A stretch of DNA of 64,000 nt from contig JAJQRF010000013.1 in NCBI GenBank assembly GCA_021228405.1, positions 11,903 to 75,902 on the forward strand. The letters run 5' to 3'. Positions 50,672 to 60,230 of the stretch are shown here, one piece after another; position 1 is the stretch's first letter; every line of letters starts with the position of its first letter. The stretch comes from Pyrinomonadaceae bacterium (lineage in GTDB: Bacteria > Acidobacteriota > Blastocatellia > Pyrinomonadales > Pyrinomonadaceae). Under the pieces are notes generated by a model. That model saw only the letters and a list, made by a program, of their open reading frames with translations. It searched no databases and was not told the origin of the DNA. The position numbers were made by a program, and so were the translations under genes.

Positions 50672-52354
50672 TCATTTTCCCGTTTGTAAAAACATAAAAA
50701 TTCTATTCGTAAACTTTGAATATAGAAAAGGTGCAAATATCACCAACAAAAAATCGAGCCAGAGAAGATTGTAAATCCTGACGATCAAAACTCCCGAAAA
50801 AAGAATTAGCGCAATAAAGATCAATAAAAACACCAGTTCCCATCTTTGATTTGATTCGCCCTTAAACCACTTTTCAAAGCGGAAGATAAAAAGCCCGGAA
50901 ACCAACAATCCGCCGGTGAGAAGATTTGCGGTTATTGCAAACCAGGATTTTAGTTCATAAATCGGATCGCTGACCAATGTGTAAGCCGCCATTGTCGGAA
51001 TAAAAACTCCCGGCACAACATCATTTCTACCGATGATTACATTAGTCGCAGCGGTTTTTCCGAGCTGAGTTTTTCCGATTATTACTATTTTATCTCTGAA
51101 CTTGTTATATGCCTGTAAAACAGCTTCTTTCGTAAGCGCAGGAATGGCGGTGCTTTCCATTTGTTCGAGTTTCGTATAGTTTACGGGCATCAAAGCCTTT
51201 TGGCAGGAAATTTCATCGCCGTTTCGTTCAGTCATTCGGATTTGGCGCAGATTTTCTTCAGCTTCATAATCTTTAAGCAGAGGTTTGAGCCAGAATGGAG
51301 GTTGCGGCTTATCTTTAAAAACATTCGCCGGAGCCGCGCCGATTGAATAAAGTTTCGGGTATTCTCCGCATTTGATCCACATCGGAACTTCACTCAAATT
51401 CTCACACCTTTCAGTTTCACAAAGTGTTAGATCGGCGGCAAGGTCCTGATATTCAGGCATCCCGAGCCAGGTTTCCGGTTCCGCGTTAAATTCACTGACT
51501 CCTAAAAAAACAGGATTTCCTTTGTTCCTTTGTTCAAGAAGATAATCGAAAAAATCAAAATCACCGTCGTTTCTGAGTGACGGCGGTTCCTGCGGTTTAG
51601 CAGAATCAGACCGCGGAGTAAAATTGATATTTATAGCAACTGCTTTCGCCCCGCTTTCAAAAAGTCCCTCGACAATTTCTCGTAATTTATCGGGAGGAAC
51701 CGACCCGTTTGAACTTAAAGGCAAATCGGAAATATCCAGAACCACGACCGGAAGTTCAGTGGTATAGGAACCAAGGGAAACGGATTGTAAAAATTCATAA
51801 GTCATTATGTTTGTCTTATGTCCAAAGTTACTCTGATCGAACAAAACTTTGAGGAAGATCAACAAAACAACTGCTAATGTTCCGAAAAACAGAAAAAGGA
51901 ATGCCTGTCGTCTGACCTGCTTACCGAAAGCCGTTTCGGGTTTTTCGCCGGTAATTAAAACCTCTGTTTCCGCGAAATTAGTGCGAGGTGGAGAATTTTC
52001 TTTAACCGGCGGGTTATTTGAATCTTCGATAGTGACCTTTTCTATGAGTTCGTTGAAATTTACGTTTAGCTGAAGAGGTTTCAGCCGATGTTCGGCGACT
52101 TTTAACCAAAGCCGCAGGGGAATTTCTTTATCCGATGTTCGGTGTTTTTTATTATTTAAGACCCGCAGATCACTGCGAAGCTGGTCAATCGGGTCGTTGC
52201 CGACCTGCTTAAGAAAATTTGCACTAAACTGCTTATTGATCTCATTCAAGAAATGTTTGCGCTCTGCCTCATTATATTCGAGCAAACCGTTCACAAAAAT
52301 TTCTATGATTGCGTCGATCTCTTCTTTGTCCAAATAGAAATTTCGATAGATCAT
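50672..52354 (-). CDS. EAD-CHASE2 membrane sensor protein
   Basis: A 560-residue membrane protein. The N-terminal 95 residues (YLDKEEIDAIIEIFVNGLLEYNEAERKHFLNEINKQFSANFLKQVGNDPIDQLRSDLRVLN) are homologous to the start of the trypsin-like protein encoded just upstream. Both look like effector-associated domains (EAD), adaptor modules that self-associate. A TM helix (AFLFLFFGTLAVVLLIFLKVLF) leads to an extracytoplasmic CHASE2 sensor (VVVLDISDLPLSSNGSVPPDKLREIVEGLFESGAKAVAININ). Two or three further TM helices form the C-terminus. No kinase or cyclase follows, so the signal probably passes through the EAD to partner proteins. It starts 10 bases after the protease stop. Confidence 0.8.
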   Translation of the reverse strand: MIYRNFYLDKEEIDAIIEIFVNGLLEYNEAERKHFLNEINKQFSANFLKQVGNDPIDQLRSDLRVLNNKKHRTSDKEIPLRLWLKVAEHRLKPLQLNVNFNELIEKVTIEDSNNPPVKENSPPRTNFAETEVLITGEKPETAFGKQVRRQAFLFLFFGTLAVVLLIFLKVLFDQSNFGHKTNIMTYEFLQSVSLGSYTTELPVVVLDISDLPLSSNGSVPPDKLREIVEGLFESGAKAVAININFTPRSDSAKPQEPPSLRNDGDFDFFDYLLEQRNKGNPVFLGVSEFNAEPETWLGMPEYQDLAADLTLCETERCENLSEVPMWIKCGEYPKLYSIGAAPANVFKDKPQPPFWLKPLLKDYEAEENLRQIRMTERNGDEISCQKALMPVNYTKLEQMESTAIPALTKEAVLQAYNKFRDKIVIIGKTQLGKTAATNVIIGRNDVVPGVFIPTMAAYTLVSDPIYELKSWFAITANLLTGGLLVSGLFIFRFEKWFKGESNQRWELVFLLIFIALILFSGVLIVRIYNLLWLDFLLVIFAPFLYSKFTNRIFMFLQTGK

Positions 52355-52364
52355 ATAGTAGTTT

Positions 52365-53564
52365 TCAAATACTCTGTGATGATTTGATCTGTTTCCACAC
52401 TTCGGCTATTTTTTCGTCTGTTTGCGCAAGTTTATTCAAAGAAGCGAGGATAGAATGAATTTGAATGCCCTGATTGATATAGCCGAGTTTTCTTCCGTTA
52501 AACTCCGTCTGTTTGGGAATAGCCGCCCGGTGAAGTCCGATCACCTGCCACGAATCATTAAAGACGGGCGAACCGGAAGAGCCGCCGAGTGTGTCCGTGT
52601 AATAGTGAAGCAAAGGATATTCGGCAGAGTAAACAAGATTATTTCTAAGCGCGATCCGCTTTGGTCCGCCGCCGGGATGCTGAATGATGTTTACCGCCAA
52701 AGGTTTGACCGCCTTTCGTTTGTTCAATTGGCAAGTTTTGGGCAAAACTATTTCCTGATTTAAGACAGGCAGAAGCATAACGTCTTCCAATGTTTCCGAC
52801 AATTTCAGAATCGCAAAATCCTTGTCGGAATCTTTATTGAAAGCGATCAATTCACAGACGCGAATATGCTTTCCCTGAAGGTCTTCACTGTCGAAAAAGA
52901 ATTGCGCTTCCGAATTTACCACCTGTTTTTGCAGGTCTTCCTCGGAAATATTATCTTCCCATTCAGCCCGGTTTTCGATAACGTGATAATTTGTGATGAG
53001 GTAATTATTACTAATCAGCCATCCCGTTCCCGAACTGATGAAATGAGTTCCTTCGTTCGTGAGTCTTCTTTCCCCTTTTTCAAAACGCGGCACCAGGATT
53101 TTAGCAACACCTGCAACCCTTTCCGCGCCTTTTGAAAGAAAGGCGACTTCCTGAAATTCATCGGTTTCGCCTGTGATTATCTCTTCGATTTCAAATCTTG
53201 GAATATCTGCATCTCTGAGGATCACTTCGGGCGTTCGGCAGACCTGTTCGATCTTAGTCAGTGCTTCCTGAATGATATTAATTTGGGTAAACGGGTCAAA
53301 TAGACGGAGCGCGTTATTCAACCATTGTTTAAGCGGAATGCTTCCATCGATCAGGCGTTCGACGCGATTTAACGTCATCAGGTCTGAGGCTAATTGTCTA
53401 TTCGGATCACTGCCTACGATTCTCAAATGATTGCTGACGAACGTTCTGTTTAAACCTCTCATTAACAGTTTTCGGGTCGTTGCATCATATTCAATATCGG
53501 TTTCCATAAATGCGTCGATAACATTATTTTGTTCCTCAAAAGTCAGATATTCGAAAGGTATCAA
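52365..53564 (-). CDS. EAD-linked trypsin-like serine protease
   Basis: A 399-residue protein without signal peptide. Residues about 5-90 form an effector-associated domain shared with the CHASE2 protein. The C-terminal half is a trypsin-like fold with the catalytic triad His194 (LITNYHVIE), Asp249 (SDKDFAILKL) and Ser330 (LGGSSGSPVF). EAD-protease fusions are known effectors in bacterial conflict and cell-death-like networks. It is first in an operon with the EAD-CHASE2 sensor and a FecR-like protein, and is divergent from a sigma factor gene across a 282-base AT-rich gap. Confidence 0.85.
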   Translation of the reverse strand: MIPFEYLTFEEQNNVIDAFMETDIEYDATTRKLLMRGLNRTFVSNHLRIVGSDPNRQLASDLMTLNRVERLIDGSIPLKQWLNNALRLFDPFTQINIIQEALTKIEQVCRTPEVILRDADIPRFEIEEIITGETDEFQEVAFLSKGAERVAGVAKILVPRFEKGERRLTNEGTHFISSGTGWLISNNYLITNYHVIENRAEWEDNISEEDLQKQVVNSEAQFFFDSEDLQGKHIRVCELIAFNKDSDKDFAILKLSETLEDVMLLPVLNQEIVLPKTCQLNKRKAVKPLAVNIIQHPGGGPKRIALRNNLVYSAEYPLLHYYTDTLGGSSGSPVFNDSWQVIGLHRAAIPKQTEFNGRKLGYINQGIQIHSILASLNKLAQTDEKIAEVWKQIKSSQSI

Positions 53565-53846
53565 TTTTTTATTCTCCTACAAGTTCTCTTGAATTTTTTT
53601 ACGCAAATATATTTGAGCCGGCATATTTTCTCAAATCGGGTTTCGATTAATTTTTTGGTTTATTAAAGTTATTTTTGTCGGGTATTGCAACCTGGTTTTG
53701 AATTGCTTTCATAAACCTATCGTCAATAACAGCAAATAATTATATAATATTTATTTCAAACTGAATCTTCCGGCAAAGAGTTTGTTCCGGTTGTATAAAT
53801 TTTACGAGCGGTTTTTTTATTAGCTCTCGTTAACCTACAATAATAT

Positions 53847-54536
53847 ATGTATTTGGAGCTTGAAACATTACAAAATACCGGAAATTTAAAATTGATCCGG
53901 TTGATTAAAGAATATGTTTATGATAACAAATCAAGAAAGGCAGTCACTAAACCCAAACCGATGAAGAAAACGCTTCAGCCCCGAAAAGAAGATTTCGACG
54001 CATTTTTAAATTGGCTTTCACCGGATTCGGAAGAAGCAGGGAAGGAGTATGAGCAAATCAGGAAAGGTCTGATCAGATTTTACGACTTTCGCGGGTGTTC
54101 AGACCTCGAGTTTTTGGCTGATGAAACAATAAACCGGGTGATCTGGAAATTTTCTTCCCTCGACCTCTCTAAAAATACCAGGAAGATCACAATTTTTTAT
54201 AATTTCGGTTTCTATGTTTTCCGTGAATACATCAAGCACTTTACCGAAAAGGAAGTTCAGCTCGATCCCGATTGGGAGGTCGAAGATAATAATCCGCAAT
54301 ATCCCGAGGATTCTGACAATAACGGCTTAAATTGCCTTGATAAATGTCTTGATAAATTATCTCCAAATGAAAAAAGACTCATCCTGACGTATTACAGCGA
54401 AGAAAAATCCGCGAAAACTCTGGTCAGGAAAAATCTCGCTAACGAATTGAATATCAAATTGGAAACTTTACACGTCAGAGCCTGCCGCATTAAGGAATCT
54501 TTGAGAAACTGTGTGGAGGAGTGTGTGAAAAAGTGA
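53847..54536 (+). CDS. ECF-like RNA polymerase sigma factor
   Basis: A 229-residue sigma-70-family factor. The sigma-2-like region covers about 60-150 (FYDFRGCSDLEFLADETINRVIWKFSSLDLSKNTRKITIFYNFGFYVFREYIK). Region 4 is at about 170-225 (LDKLSPNEKRLILTYYSEEKSAKTLVRKNLANELNIKLETLHVRACRIKESLRNCV), with the helix-turn-helix for the -35 element. Its gene is followed after 47 bases by an anti-sigma gene. It should direct a regulon that probably includes neighbouring EAD or CHAT genes, but no promoter motif is assigned. Confidence 0.85.
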   Translation: MYLELETLQNTGNLKLIRLIKEYVYDNKSRKAVTKPKPMKKTLQPRKEDFDAFLNWLSPDSEEAGKEYEQIRKGLIRFYDFRGCSDLEFLADETINRVIWKFSSLDLSKNTRKITIFYNFGFYVFREYIKHFTEKEVQLDPDWEVEDNNPQYPEDSDNNGLNCLDKCLDKLSPNEKRLILTYYSEEKSAKTLVRKNLANELNIKLETLHVRACRIKESLRNCVEECVKK

Positions 54537-54583
54537 GCTTGTAATGAATCGCTGATAAATCTCATAATTTATAGGAGTCTTTT

Positions 54584-55399
54584 GTGTATATGATCGAGGA
54601 AGTGGAAAAATTAAAGCAATATTTACTGGGGAATGTTTCGGAAGAGGAGAGCAGAGAAATCGATCTATCGCTTATCTCCGACGACTCACTGACGGAAAAA
54701 CTCCTGATTGCTGAAAACGAATTGATCGAAGATTTTCTCGAACGAACGCTTTCTGCAAAGGAAATCGATTTGTTTCACAAAAATTTTCTCATCACTCCGA
54801 AAAGAAAACAAAAAGTGATCCATCTCGCCGAACTGAGAAAATACGCGAAAAATTCAGTTAGGGAAAACTCGAAATCAGCTTCCGCTTTGGTGCAGGAAAA
54901 TCCAAAGAAATGGTTTCGGTATTTGATTCCGGCTTTTGCAGTTACCGGTATCTGTCTGGTTTGCGGATTGATCTGGATGTATTATTACAGGACTTCAACC
55001 TCTCTAAATCCTTTGGAAGCAGAGTATGCACAACTTAACAAAAAAGGATTGGATAAGGCGGAAAATGACAAAACGCTAAAGCGCATAAACTTAAAAACCT
55101 CGATAAATCGGAGCTCAGGTAAAAAAAGCAGTTTTACGGTAAATAGTCTGACGGATAAAGTGTTGTTTAATCTGGAGCTTCCGGCGGGCACGAACCCTGA
55201 TTCGTCATTTAAGGTCGAATTACTTAGAAATCAGGAAAAAATATTCACTCTGAACGAACTTCCGGTCTATAAAAATCCGAACGGTGAGGTATTAACGTTT
55301 CTTCTTCCCAAAGAAATATTGGAAAATGGAAATTACATCATCAAAGCGACCAGCAATCAGGAAAGCGTTCAAATCATATATTTGTTTCTTTTGGAGTAA
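54584..55399 (+). CDS. Membrane anti-sigma factor
   Basis: A 271-residue protein. The cytoplasmic N-terminal helical part (EEVEKLKQYLLGNVSEEESREIDLSLISDDSLTEKLLIAENELIEDFLERTLSAKE) resembles anti-sigma domains that hold ECF factors. One TM helix (about 107-127, RYLIPAFAVTGICLVCGLIWMYY) leads to an extracytoplasmic beta domain. It lies directly after the sigma gene, as expected for a cognate pair. Its stop codon abuts the stop of the convergent TPR-CHAT gene with no gap. Confidence 0.8.
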   Translation: MYMIEEVEKLKQYLLGNVSEEESREIDLSLISDDSLTEKLLIAENELIEDFLERTLSAKEIDLFHKNFLITPKRKQKVIHLAELRKYAKNSVRENSKSASALVQENPKKWFRYLIPAFAVTGICLVCGLIWMYYYRTSTSLNPLEAEYAQLNKKGLDKAENDKTLKRINLKTSINRSSGKKSSFTVNSLTDKVLFNLELPAGTNPDSSFKVELLRNQEKIFTLNELPVYKNPNGEVLTFLLPKEILENGNYIIKATSNQESVQIIYLFLLE

Positions 55400-58300
55400 T
55401 TATCGCTTGAGCAGATATTTATAGCCCGTGTAAGTTCCGAACAAAGCGAAGATCACTAAAATTATTAACAGATAACCGGTGTAATTAAAACGGGTGGAGA
55501 GGCGCGGTCTGTTCTGAAAATCCCCGTAAACCGTAAAAGCCGCCCAGTCGATCGGCGATCTGGACTTTTGATACATATTTATTTGTGCGGTGCGTAAGGC
55601 TTGCGAAGGCGTAACCCGTTCGTTTGCCAGTGATTTGTAAAAGTAAGACATCAGTTCCAGCGACGCGAAATCATCAATTTTCCATTGGCTGGCGATAACG
55701 GTTTTTGCACCAGACTGCAGGAAACCGTTCGTTAAACTCATCAATCCTTCGCCTTTGATCTCCTTTCCGATTCCCGTATCACAAGCACTGAGCACGACAA
55801 GATCGGTCGCGAGATCGAGATTGTAAATGTCCTGTAACCAGATAAGCCCGTCACGCTTGTTGCCCTGTTTGTCGTATTGTGAGAGAACGATTCCTGAAAG
55901 CTCGGGTTTTTCTTCATTTAATAAGCCGTGAGTCGCCAGATGAATCACCTTGTAGTCTGCAACATTTGTTTCCAGAAATGTTTCCCGATTTGCCGAAAAC
56001 CCGGAAATGACCATAGTTTTTTCTGCTTTGAAATTTTGCAGGATAGTGTCAGGCTCGGAGCCGGAAGCTTCCAAACGTTCCAGTGAATTCAGCGCATTCA
56101 TCGAGCGAAAATTGCTCCAGATGGTTTTTGTTTCGGTCGGGTAGATTTTGTTGATCTTACTTTCTTCGGCTTGCGAAAATCTGGAGTCGTTTTTTGAAAA
56201 AACCGGATCAGCCAGCACCAGAAAATCCTTTGAAGGCGTGTTGGCTGGAGTATGCGTTTTAATGAAATTTAGAGTGGTAGCGGACGGTTCGTAAACGATC
56301 TCATTTTTCAGCAAAAAAGGCTTGTTGACTGTAAAATCATTTTCGTCACCCGGTGTCGGTAGAGCAAGAATCGGGAAAAAGTGCAGTTTTCCGTCAGGAA
56401 CGATAATCAATTTTTTCTCACCTATTTGCCCGGCGAGTGCACCGAACAACTGATTGCTTAATATCTGCGCTCTTTTCCAGTATTCCGCTTCCGCTTCCGC
56501 TTTCTTTTTCTGATAGTTTTGAATTTCCTCGTTATCTTCGGATTCGGGCGGCAAAAGCAATTGCCGAAGTCGGTCGATCTGGTCGTTCAATGTCTGGCGG
56601 TCGGGTAATATAAAGACGGTCAGATTATTTTTGCTTACAGCCCAAACATAACTCGCTTCCTCACCGAAAGAAAACTCTAAAAGCAATGTGTTTTCGTCTA
56701 AAATATTTTTTTGAAACTCACTAACCTGAAATTCGGGCGGATTTTTTATTACCGAATAAAGCGGGCTTTGCTCCTTCAACAGAGCTTCCGTCGCTTCCAG
56801 TTGATTTGTTAAATTAAGAATTTCTGCATTTAATTTTGAAGTTTCGGCTTCGGAACCGTTGGTTTGCAGATTTTGTGTAAGCATTTCGGCTTTCACATTG
56901 AGCAAAGAGCCGATTTCACGTTCTTGTTGGATGATCTTCGGATCAGCGTCTTTTATAACGCCGGACATCGTGAGGCGTAATTTTTCAAGCATCGAGCGCG
57001 AACGGGATTTTTCGTTGGCTTGAAGAGCTTCCTTTTCAAAGTTCTTACCGGGAAATTGCTTGTGAAGTTTCATCAGCAAACCGATATAGAATTCATATCT
57101 TTTATACGCATCGGCAAAATAAGTGCGGGTGAGTTTGGAATTATTGAAGTTTGAAGAGATTTCCTCGGTGATTTTGATCGATGCTCTGATGGCTTCGAGG
57201 GCTTGGTCGTATTCGTTTTTAAGAAGGTTTTGTCTTGAAATATTGTAAAGAACGTTCGCTTCGGCAAATTTATCGCTGGTTTCGCGGCTAGTTTTCAATG
57301 CGGAATCGTAGTAAGCCTGTGCGGTATCATACTGATTTCGACGTTGATAAATGGTTCCGAGATTGTTTTCGATCAACGCCCTGTCTATTTTGGATTCAAA
57401 TTTTTTGAGAACTTCGAGAGTTTTTCGATAATATTCGACCGCTTCATCGTCCGTCTGCTTCTCAAAATAGTAATCGCCGATTTGTTTGTAGGTGATCGCG
57501 ATAAAGAATGTATCTTTCAGTTTTTTGGCGACTGCCTGAAGCTCGGAATAATAATTCGACGCATTCTGTTCGTTTCCGGTGACATAGCTTAATTTCACCA
57601 AACTCGGAAGAGTTGCCAACTGTCCCTGCGGGTAATTATCTTTTTTGAACAGAAGTAAAGCCTCTTCGCGTTGTGCCAGAGATAAATCCCATTCCTGAAA
57701 ATCTTCGTAGATGTTGCCCATTCCATTGTGCAGACGGGCTTTCTCGATAAAGTCCATATCTTCGGGAAAACCTGCTTCGGCAAGGCGATAGGCATTTAAC
57801 GCGGATTGTTTTTCGTCGATCGTGGAATATATGTTGCCCAGGGCAATGCGGGTGACGGACATTCCACGGCGGTCTTCGATCTCCTGAAACTTTGCATAAG
57901 CGAGATACAAGGCATTTAAAGCACTTAACGGGTCGTTGATCGCCATCAAAAAATAGCCGTAATCAACTAAGGTTTGGGCATTGCCGCCGATGTTATCCGT
58001 TTTTGCCCAGAAGTTTAGAGATTGTTCGTAAAATTGTGAGGCGTTGGAAAAATCACGCTCGAAATAATAATATTCAGCTGCACTGCTCGAAGCCGTCGCG
58101 TTGGAAATCTGATCCTGAGTTTGAGAACTTAACGCGAGTGCTTCATCGATAAGGATTTTACTTTCCTTTTTATTGCCGATCTTTAAATAAAGTCTGGAAA
58201 GCGAACTGAGAGATTTGATTTTCCCGTCGATGTTTCCGCTCGTTTGATCTATTTCCAGGGCGGTTTTTACTTCCGCAAAAGCCGCCTCATTGTTGCCGAG

Positions 58301-58621
58301 TAAATTTTCCGCCTGGGCGATCCGGCGAAAACATTCCGAGGCTTTCCGGGGATCGTTTATTTCCTTCCAGATTTCGGCGGCTTGCCTGTAAAGATCAACG
58401 GATCGCCGCATCGAACTGCCGTTCCAATCTTGAAATGCTCTGCCGGCTTGGGATTCCAGATTCAGCGCGGTTTGTTCGCGAGTTTCAATAATCTGCGCTT
58501 GAATCAGGCTCGTCAGGCATAAAAAGATCGCCGAAAATCCGATTTTGAGAAATATTTTAATCGGCAAATTAAATGAATTATTCCTTTGTATCATCAAATT
58601 TGACTTCATCTGTATATCCAT
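55400..58621 (-). CDS. TPR-CHAT protease with C-terminal membrane anchor
   Basis: A 1073-residue exported protein. The signal peptide (IFLKIGFSAIFLCLTSLIQAQ) is followed by about a dozen TPRs (60-520), a coiled linker (DPKIIQQEREIGSLLNVKAEMLTQNL) and the CHAT domain. The CHAT dyad is His898 in VIHLATHGLL and Cys947 in LVVLSACDTG. A final TM helix (GYLLIILVIFALFGTYTGYKYLLKR) anchors the C-terminus. Possible starts at 58621, 58609 and 58594 all overlap the clostripain gene end, so translation is probably coupled. Confidence 0.88.
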   Translation of the reverse strand: MDIQMKSNLMIQRNNSFNLPIKIFLKIGFSAIFLCLTSLIQAQIIETREQTALNLESQAGRAFQDWNGSSMRRSVDLYRQAAEIWKEINDPRKASECFRRIAQAENLLGNNEAAFAEVKTALEIDQTSGNIDGKIKSLSSLSRLYLKIGNKKESKILIDEALALSSQTQDQISNATASSSAAEYYYFERDFSNASQFYEQSLNFWAKTDNIGGNAQTLVDYGYFLMAINDPLSALNALYLAYAKFQEIEDRRGMSVTRIALGNIYSTIDEKQSALNAYRLAEAGFPEDMDFIEKARLHNGMGNIYEDFQEWDLSLAQREEALLLFKKDNYPQGQLATLPSLVKLSYVTGNEQNASNYYSELQAVAKKLKDTFFIAITYKQIGDYYFEKQTDDEAVEYYRKTLEVLKKFESKIDRALIENNLGTIYQRRNQYDTAQAYYDSALKTSRETSDKFAEANVLYNISRQNLLKNEYDQALEAIRASIKITEEISSNFNNSKLTRTYFADAYKRYEFYIGLLMKLHKQFPGKNFEKEALQANEKSRSRSMLEKLRLTMSGVIKDADPKIIQQEREIGSLLNVKAEMLTQNLQTNGSEAETSKLNAEILNLTNQLEATEALLKEQSPLYSVIKNPPEFQVSEFQKNILDENTLLLEFSFGEEASYVWAVSKNNLTVFILPDRQTLNDQIDRLRQLLLPPESEDNEEIQNYQKKKAEAEAEYWKRAQILSNQLFGALAGQIGEKKLIIVPDGKLHFFPILALPTPGDENDFTVNKPFLLKNEIVYEPSATTLNFIKTHTPANTPSKDFLVLADPVFSKNDSRFSQAEESKINKIYPTETKTIWSNFRSMNALNSLERLEASGSEPDTILQNFKAEKTMVISGFSANRETFLETNVADYKVIHLATHGLLNEEKPELSGIVLSQYDKQGNKRDGLIWLQDIYNLDLATDLVVLSACDTGIGKEIKGEGLMSLTNGFLQSGAKTVIASQWKIDDFASLELMSYFYKSLANERVTPSQALRTAQINMYQKSRSPIDWAAFTVYGDFQNRPRLSTRFNYTGYLLIILVIFALFGTYTGYKYLLKR

Positions 58622-60230
58622 TTATTTCCCAGTGCATCTGAAAGTTTTTGAAACGTCCGAAGTAAAACAGATATTCGCCGATCTCTCCTTTGTTCCAGTG
58701 CGGATTATCCTTGTTCCAGTGCGGATTATCCTTGTTCCAGTGCGGATTATCCTTGTTCCAGTGCGGATTGTCCTTGTTCCAGAGCGGGTTCTGCTGATTC
58801 CAGAGAACGCTCTTTTTACTGAAATCGTCCAGCATCGAAGTTTGTCCTTTGGCATTTTTTCTCAATTTTCGGACAGTGACCTGAGTAACATAATTTTCCA
58901 GAAACTTGTTCCAATCCTTGCCGACTCCTTTCGGATTGTTAACGTCTTCGTTATAACTGCCGTCATCATCTTTTCCCTGATTAAAGATCAAGCGTTGATA
59001 TTTATCCTGAGTGAGGTAATAGGTAACATATGTCCACGGAAAATAAAGAGAAATCCCGTTGGAAAACTGATACTCTTCGCCGCTGTAGCCGCATTTTAAG
59101 ACGCAATCATCGATTGCCTTGATTACGTCTTTGGATTTTTCCGCAATTGCTTTGAAAAATCTGGCGTTTTCCGTATTTTCCATATACTTGCATTCGATAA
59201 TTAACCGCTGGCAAAAATCCTTGAGGTCGATACATTGTTCGCGCATATAGGTTTGCGCCTCAAAATGACTTTGGAGAATGATTTTTTTCAATTCCTGATA
59301 AACGGCAATATCCCGATCGGTTAATTCGCCGGCGTTTATCTTTTCAACCAGGTAAAGATGTTTATTAAGCTCTTTGGCTAAATCATTCAAGTTTTCAGCA
59401 ACGGGATCGATCTTTGCCAAATCCCAGGAAGCAATGTCGACCGACCGACCGCCTATCGCGAGATTTTTGTATTGCGTGATAAATGCTTTCACAAAGCCCC
59501 GGGCGGCGGCTTTGACATATTCGGCGGTCGGTAGGATAGGCATTTGCGATTCCCTTTGCTCTTTGCTGAAAGAGGCGACAAATTCCTTTAACATCGGCGC
59601 GTAACTCCAACCGGAATTCGGAAGACTTCCTTCGGAGGCGACCAGCGTTTGCGCAACATCTCTTAATTCGTAGCCGACTTCGAGCATACTCATAACGCAA
59701 CTGTCGAAACCGAGAATGGCAATTTTTTCCTGCGGTTCGAGATACTGACTGTTAATTTGTTCCAGAGTTTTCCTGAACGTTGACAAAGTCATAAAGGAAC
59801 CCGAAGTTTCATCCCTTAAAAAACTCGTTCCGTGAAATCCGAAACTGTGTGCTGAAAAAATAAGCGCATAGTTTTTAGCGGTTCGCTTTCGTTTTTTCAA
59901 ACACCAGTGGACAAAATTGAGAATGGAATAAGCCGAAGCCGAATCTTCCTGAGAAGTGAAATGTGTTTCAGCTTCTACACTTTTATGAATGCGGTCATTT
60001 TTTTCAATCGGATGACGGTAGGTTTCCGCTTCGGAATAATCGATATAATGCGTCGGAGCGGTCAGCGAACTGCTGTCGAAATATGCGAGCAGATTTACCT
60101 GATCCTGTTGATTTAAGCGTCTTAAATCGGTCGAAGAAATCTCCAGTCCTTCAAGCGAAAAAGCCATATTTTCGCTCAAATTATTATCCCCAGCCATATA
60201 AACCATTATCGTCCATTCCTTCATTTCCAA
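58578..60230 (-). CDS. Clostripain-family (C11) cysteine peptidase with repeat tail
   Basis: A 550-residue cytoplasmic caspase-like peptidase of clan CD. The start KEWTIMVYMAGDNNLSENM is the C11 signature. The dyad is His128 in ALIFSAHSFGF and Cys178 in AILGFDSCVMSMLEVGYE. The C-terminal part carries four exact WNKDNPH heptads plus variants on both sides (about 505-540), an unusual tail. Its 3' end overlaps the TPR-CHAT gene by up to 44 bases, so two clan-CD proteases, C11 and CHAT, are made from one message and may act as a cascade (inference). Confidence 0.85.
   Translation of the reverse strand: MEMKEWTIMVYMAGDNNLSENMAFSLEGLEISSTDLRRLNQQDQVNLLAYFDSSSLTAPTHYIDYSEAETYRHPIEKNDRIHKSVEAETHFTSQEDSASAYSILNFVHWCLKKRKRTAKNYALIFSAHSFGFHGTSFLRDETSGSFMTLSTFRKTLEQINSQYLEPQEKIAILGFDSCVMSMLEVGYELRDVAQTLVASEGSLPNSGWSYAPMLKEFVASFSKEQRESQMPILPTAEYVKAAARGFVKAFITQYKNLAIGGRSVDIASWDLAKIDPVAENLNDLAKELNKHLYLVEKINAGELTDRDIAVYQELKKIILQSHFEAQTYMREQCIDLKDFCQRLIIECKYMENTENARFFKAIAEKSKDVIKAIDDCVLKCGYSGEEYQFSNGISLYFPWTYVTYYLTQDKYQRLIFNQGKDDDGSYNEDVNNPKGVGKDWNKFLENYVTQVTVRKLRKNAKGQTSMLDDFSKKSVLWNQQNPLWNKDNPHWNKDNPHWNKDNPHWNKDNPHWNKGEIGEYLFYFGRFKNFQMHWEINGYTDEVKFDDTKE
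58690..58794 (-). repeat. 21-bp tandem repeat encoding WNKDNPH heptads
   Basis: Five 21-base units start at 58690, 58711, 58732, 58753 and 58774. The first three are identical, the fourth has one change and the fifth several. The number of units may vary between strains because such exact tandem copies slip in replication. The reading frame is kept with any unit count. Confidence 0.9.
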
